This document shows, piece after piece, positions 4,454 through 5,494 of a stretch of DNA of 5,494 nucleotides. The first letter of the stretch is position 1; each line of letters starts with the position of its first letter. Under the pieces are notes generated by a model that worked only from the letters and a program-made list of their open reading frames with translations, was not told the DNA's origin and did no database searches. The position numbers and the translations under genes are program-made. The stretch spans positions 1 through 5,494 of the forward strand of contig CAYXZC010000079.1 in NCBI GenBank assembly GCA_964469815.1, in the 5' to 3' direction. This DNA is from MGBC163016 sp964469815. GTDB lineage: Bacteria > Actinomycetota > Coriobacteriia > Coriobacteriales > Eggerthellaceae.

Positions 4454-5494
4454 TCAGATAAGGGACGACACCTCATCGAAGAAAGCCTGTTCATCGGCGA
4501 TCCCGCTATCCCATTCGCAAGTGAACGGTTCACCGAGCATCGTGTAGCCGATCCTCTGCATGGTCTCTGCGATCTCCTTCGTTCCGGCAGCAGCCCATCC
4601 ATATGAACCGAAGGCGATCCCTAGCCTTCCTTTGGGTGCCAATCCTTTGAGATATGTAAGGAATTGACCCATAGGAGGCAAAACGGTGTTGTTGTGCGTG
4701 GGAGAGCCAACGGCCAGATACTTCGCCTCCATGACATCGGTGATGATGTCGGATATATCGGATACCATCAGATCGTACATCCGCACATCGATGCCCTTGT
4801 TCATGAAGGCTTCGGTTGCAGCCTGCGCCAAACGCTCGGTAGAGCCATACATGCTGCAATACACGACCACTGCCGATTCGCTAGGCTCGCCGGCACACCA
4901 TTTCCTGTACATATCCAAGATATCGGGAATATGAGACCTCCATATCAGTCCATGCGATGGAGCGATGAGCTCAAGTTCGAGATCCTTGACCGCATCGAGC
5001 GCACGGGAGGTTTGCTTTGCGAACGGTTGCACGATGTTGGCGAAGTACTTCTTAGCGCATGTGTACACCTCATGTATGTCCACCTCATCATCGAAGCGCT
5101 TGCTCGTTGCAAGGAACTGACCGAATGCATCGTTCGAGAAGAGTATCTTGTCGAACGGGGAGTAGGTGACCATGTTGTCCGGCCAATGAACCATCGGAGT
5201 GTGGATGAATCGTAGCTCACGCTTGCCGATACTCAGCGTGTCTCCGCTCTTCACAGGGAAGAAGTCATGATCGCCGTAGTACCTCTCAAGGACAGCCAAG
5301 CCTTTCGGCATGCTGGTGACGATGGTGGCATTGGGGGCGGCTTCGATGACGCCACCGAGCGCGCCGGCGTGATCCTTCTCGCTGTGATTGGAAACGATGT
5401 ATGCTATATCCGCTGGATCGATGACATCGCTTATCCGATCGATCAGCTCTTGGGAAAGAGAGCCCATGCAAGTGTCGATTAGCGTGATCTTCTC
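4454..5494 (-). CDS. FprA-family A-type flavoprotein (flavodiiron protein), N-terminus outside window
   Basis: Flavodiiron proteins reduce O2 to water or NO to N2O in the cytoplasm, using electrons from rubredoxin or similar donors; in anaerobes they protect against oxygen or nitrosative stress. The frame is open from the right edge (EKITLIDTCMGSL...) to TGA at 4454-4456, 346 visible residues. Counting from the internal Met at 5467, the metallo-beta-lactamase-like domain (to about 190) has the complete di-iron set: His28, Glu30 and Asp32 in NHSEKDHAG, His94 (MVHWPDN), Asp113 (SNDAFGQ) and His172 (APSHGL). The flavodoxin domain (about 198-337) shows the FMN phosphate loop SMYGSTERLA (205-214), SPTHNNTVLPP (255-265) and GSYGWAAAG (287-295). 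There is no rubredoxin extension, so this is the simple two-domain class. About 40 N-terminal residues appear to lie beyond the window, judged from ligand spacing in known members. Whether O2 or NO is preferred cannot be read from the sequence. Confidence 0.96.
   Translation of the reverse strand, partial: EKITLIDTCMGSLSQELIDRISDVIDPADIAYIVSNHSEKDHAGALGGVIEAAPNATIVTSMPKGLAVLERYYGDHDFFPVKSGDTLSIGKRELRFIHTPMVHWPDNMVTYSPFDKILFSNDAFGQFLATSKRFDDEVDIHEVYTCAKKYFANIVQPFAKQTSRALDAVKDLELELIAPSHGLIWRSHIPDILDMYRKWCAGEPSESAVVVYCSMYGSTERLAQAATEAFMNKGIDVRMYDLMVSDISDIITDVMEAKYLAVGSPTHNNTVLPPMGQFLTYLKGLAPKGRLGIAFGSYGWAAAGTKEIAETMQRIGYTMLGEPFTCEWDSGIADEQAFFDEVSSLI

Noticed and set aside
4664..5215. 183-codon plus-strand open frame opposite the flavodiiron gene
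   Set aside because: It is antisense to a coding sequence with complete family motifs; its translation shows no recognisable domain.

Overview
The window most likely comes from an anaerobic, medium-GC actinobacterium of the class Coriobacteriia (Eggerthellaceae or Atopobiaceae type). This is an inference. It rests on the combination of Tat-exported coiled-coil NlpC/P60 proteins, a membrane-anchored class A beta-lactamase-like serine hydrolase ending in a KAGWYP motif, and a flavodiiron protein of the kind used by strict anaerobes to remove oxygen or NO. No rRNA, tRNA or other taxonomic marker is present, so the genus cannot be fixed.

Layout: (1) positions 1-788, plus strand, hold the C-terminal 261 residues of a secreted peptidoglycan hydrolase (coiled coil, linker, NlpC/P60 domain), cut by the left edge and followed by a strong rho-independent terminator at 833-861. 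(2) 930-2837, minus strand, encode a 635-residue protein with a long basic disordered cytoplasmic tail, one membrane helix and an extracellular serine-hydrolase domain; it starts at TTG behind a strong ribosome binding site. (3) 2838-3239 is a 402-bp, rather AT-rich divergent intergenic region with short repeats and a palindromic -10-like element but no recognisable gene. (4) 3240-4340, plus strand, encode a complete 366-residue paralogue of gene 1 with a clear twin-arginine signal peptide. (5) 4341-4453 is a short convergent gap holding a 17-bp perfect hairpin. (6) 4454-5494, minus strand, encode most of an A-type flavoprotein (flavodiiron protein), cut by the right edge.

The first three genes form a small cell-envelope cluster. 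Two related NlpC/P60 hydrolases in the same orientation flank an oppositely oriented PBP/beta-lactamase-fold enzyme. All three catalytic domains should lie outside the membrane and could act on peptidoglycan. The N-terminal part of the hydrolases resembles the coiled-coil domain of PcsB/CwlO-type division hydrolases. The flavodiiron protein is cytoplasmic, convergently transcribed, and probably functionally unrelated.

I do not see a defence system, CRISPR array, mobile element or clearly new biological system here. The more unusual points are the serine hydrolase's 200-residue repeat-derived tail, its Ser/Asp-rich insertion inside the catalytic domain, the paired paralogous hydrolases, and the repeat-bearing divergent region.
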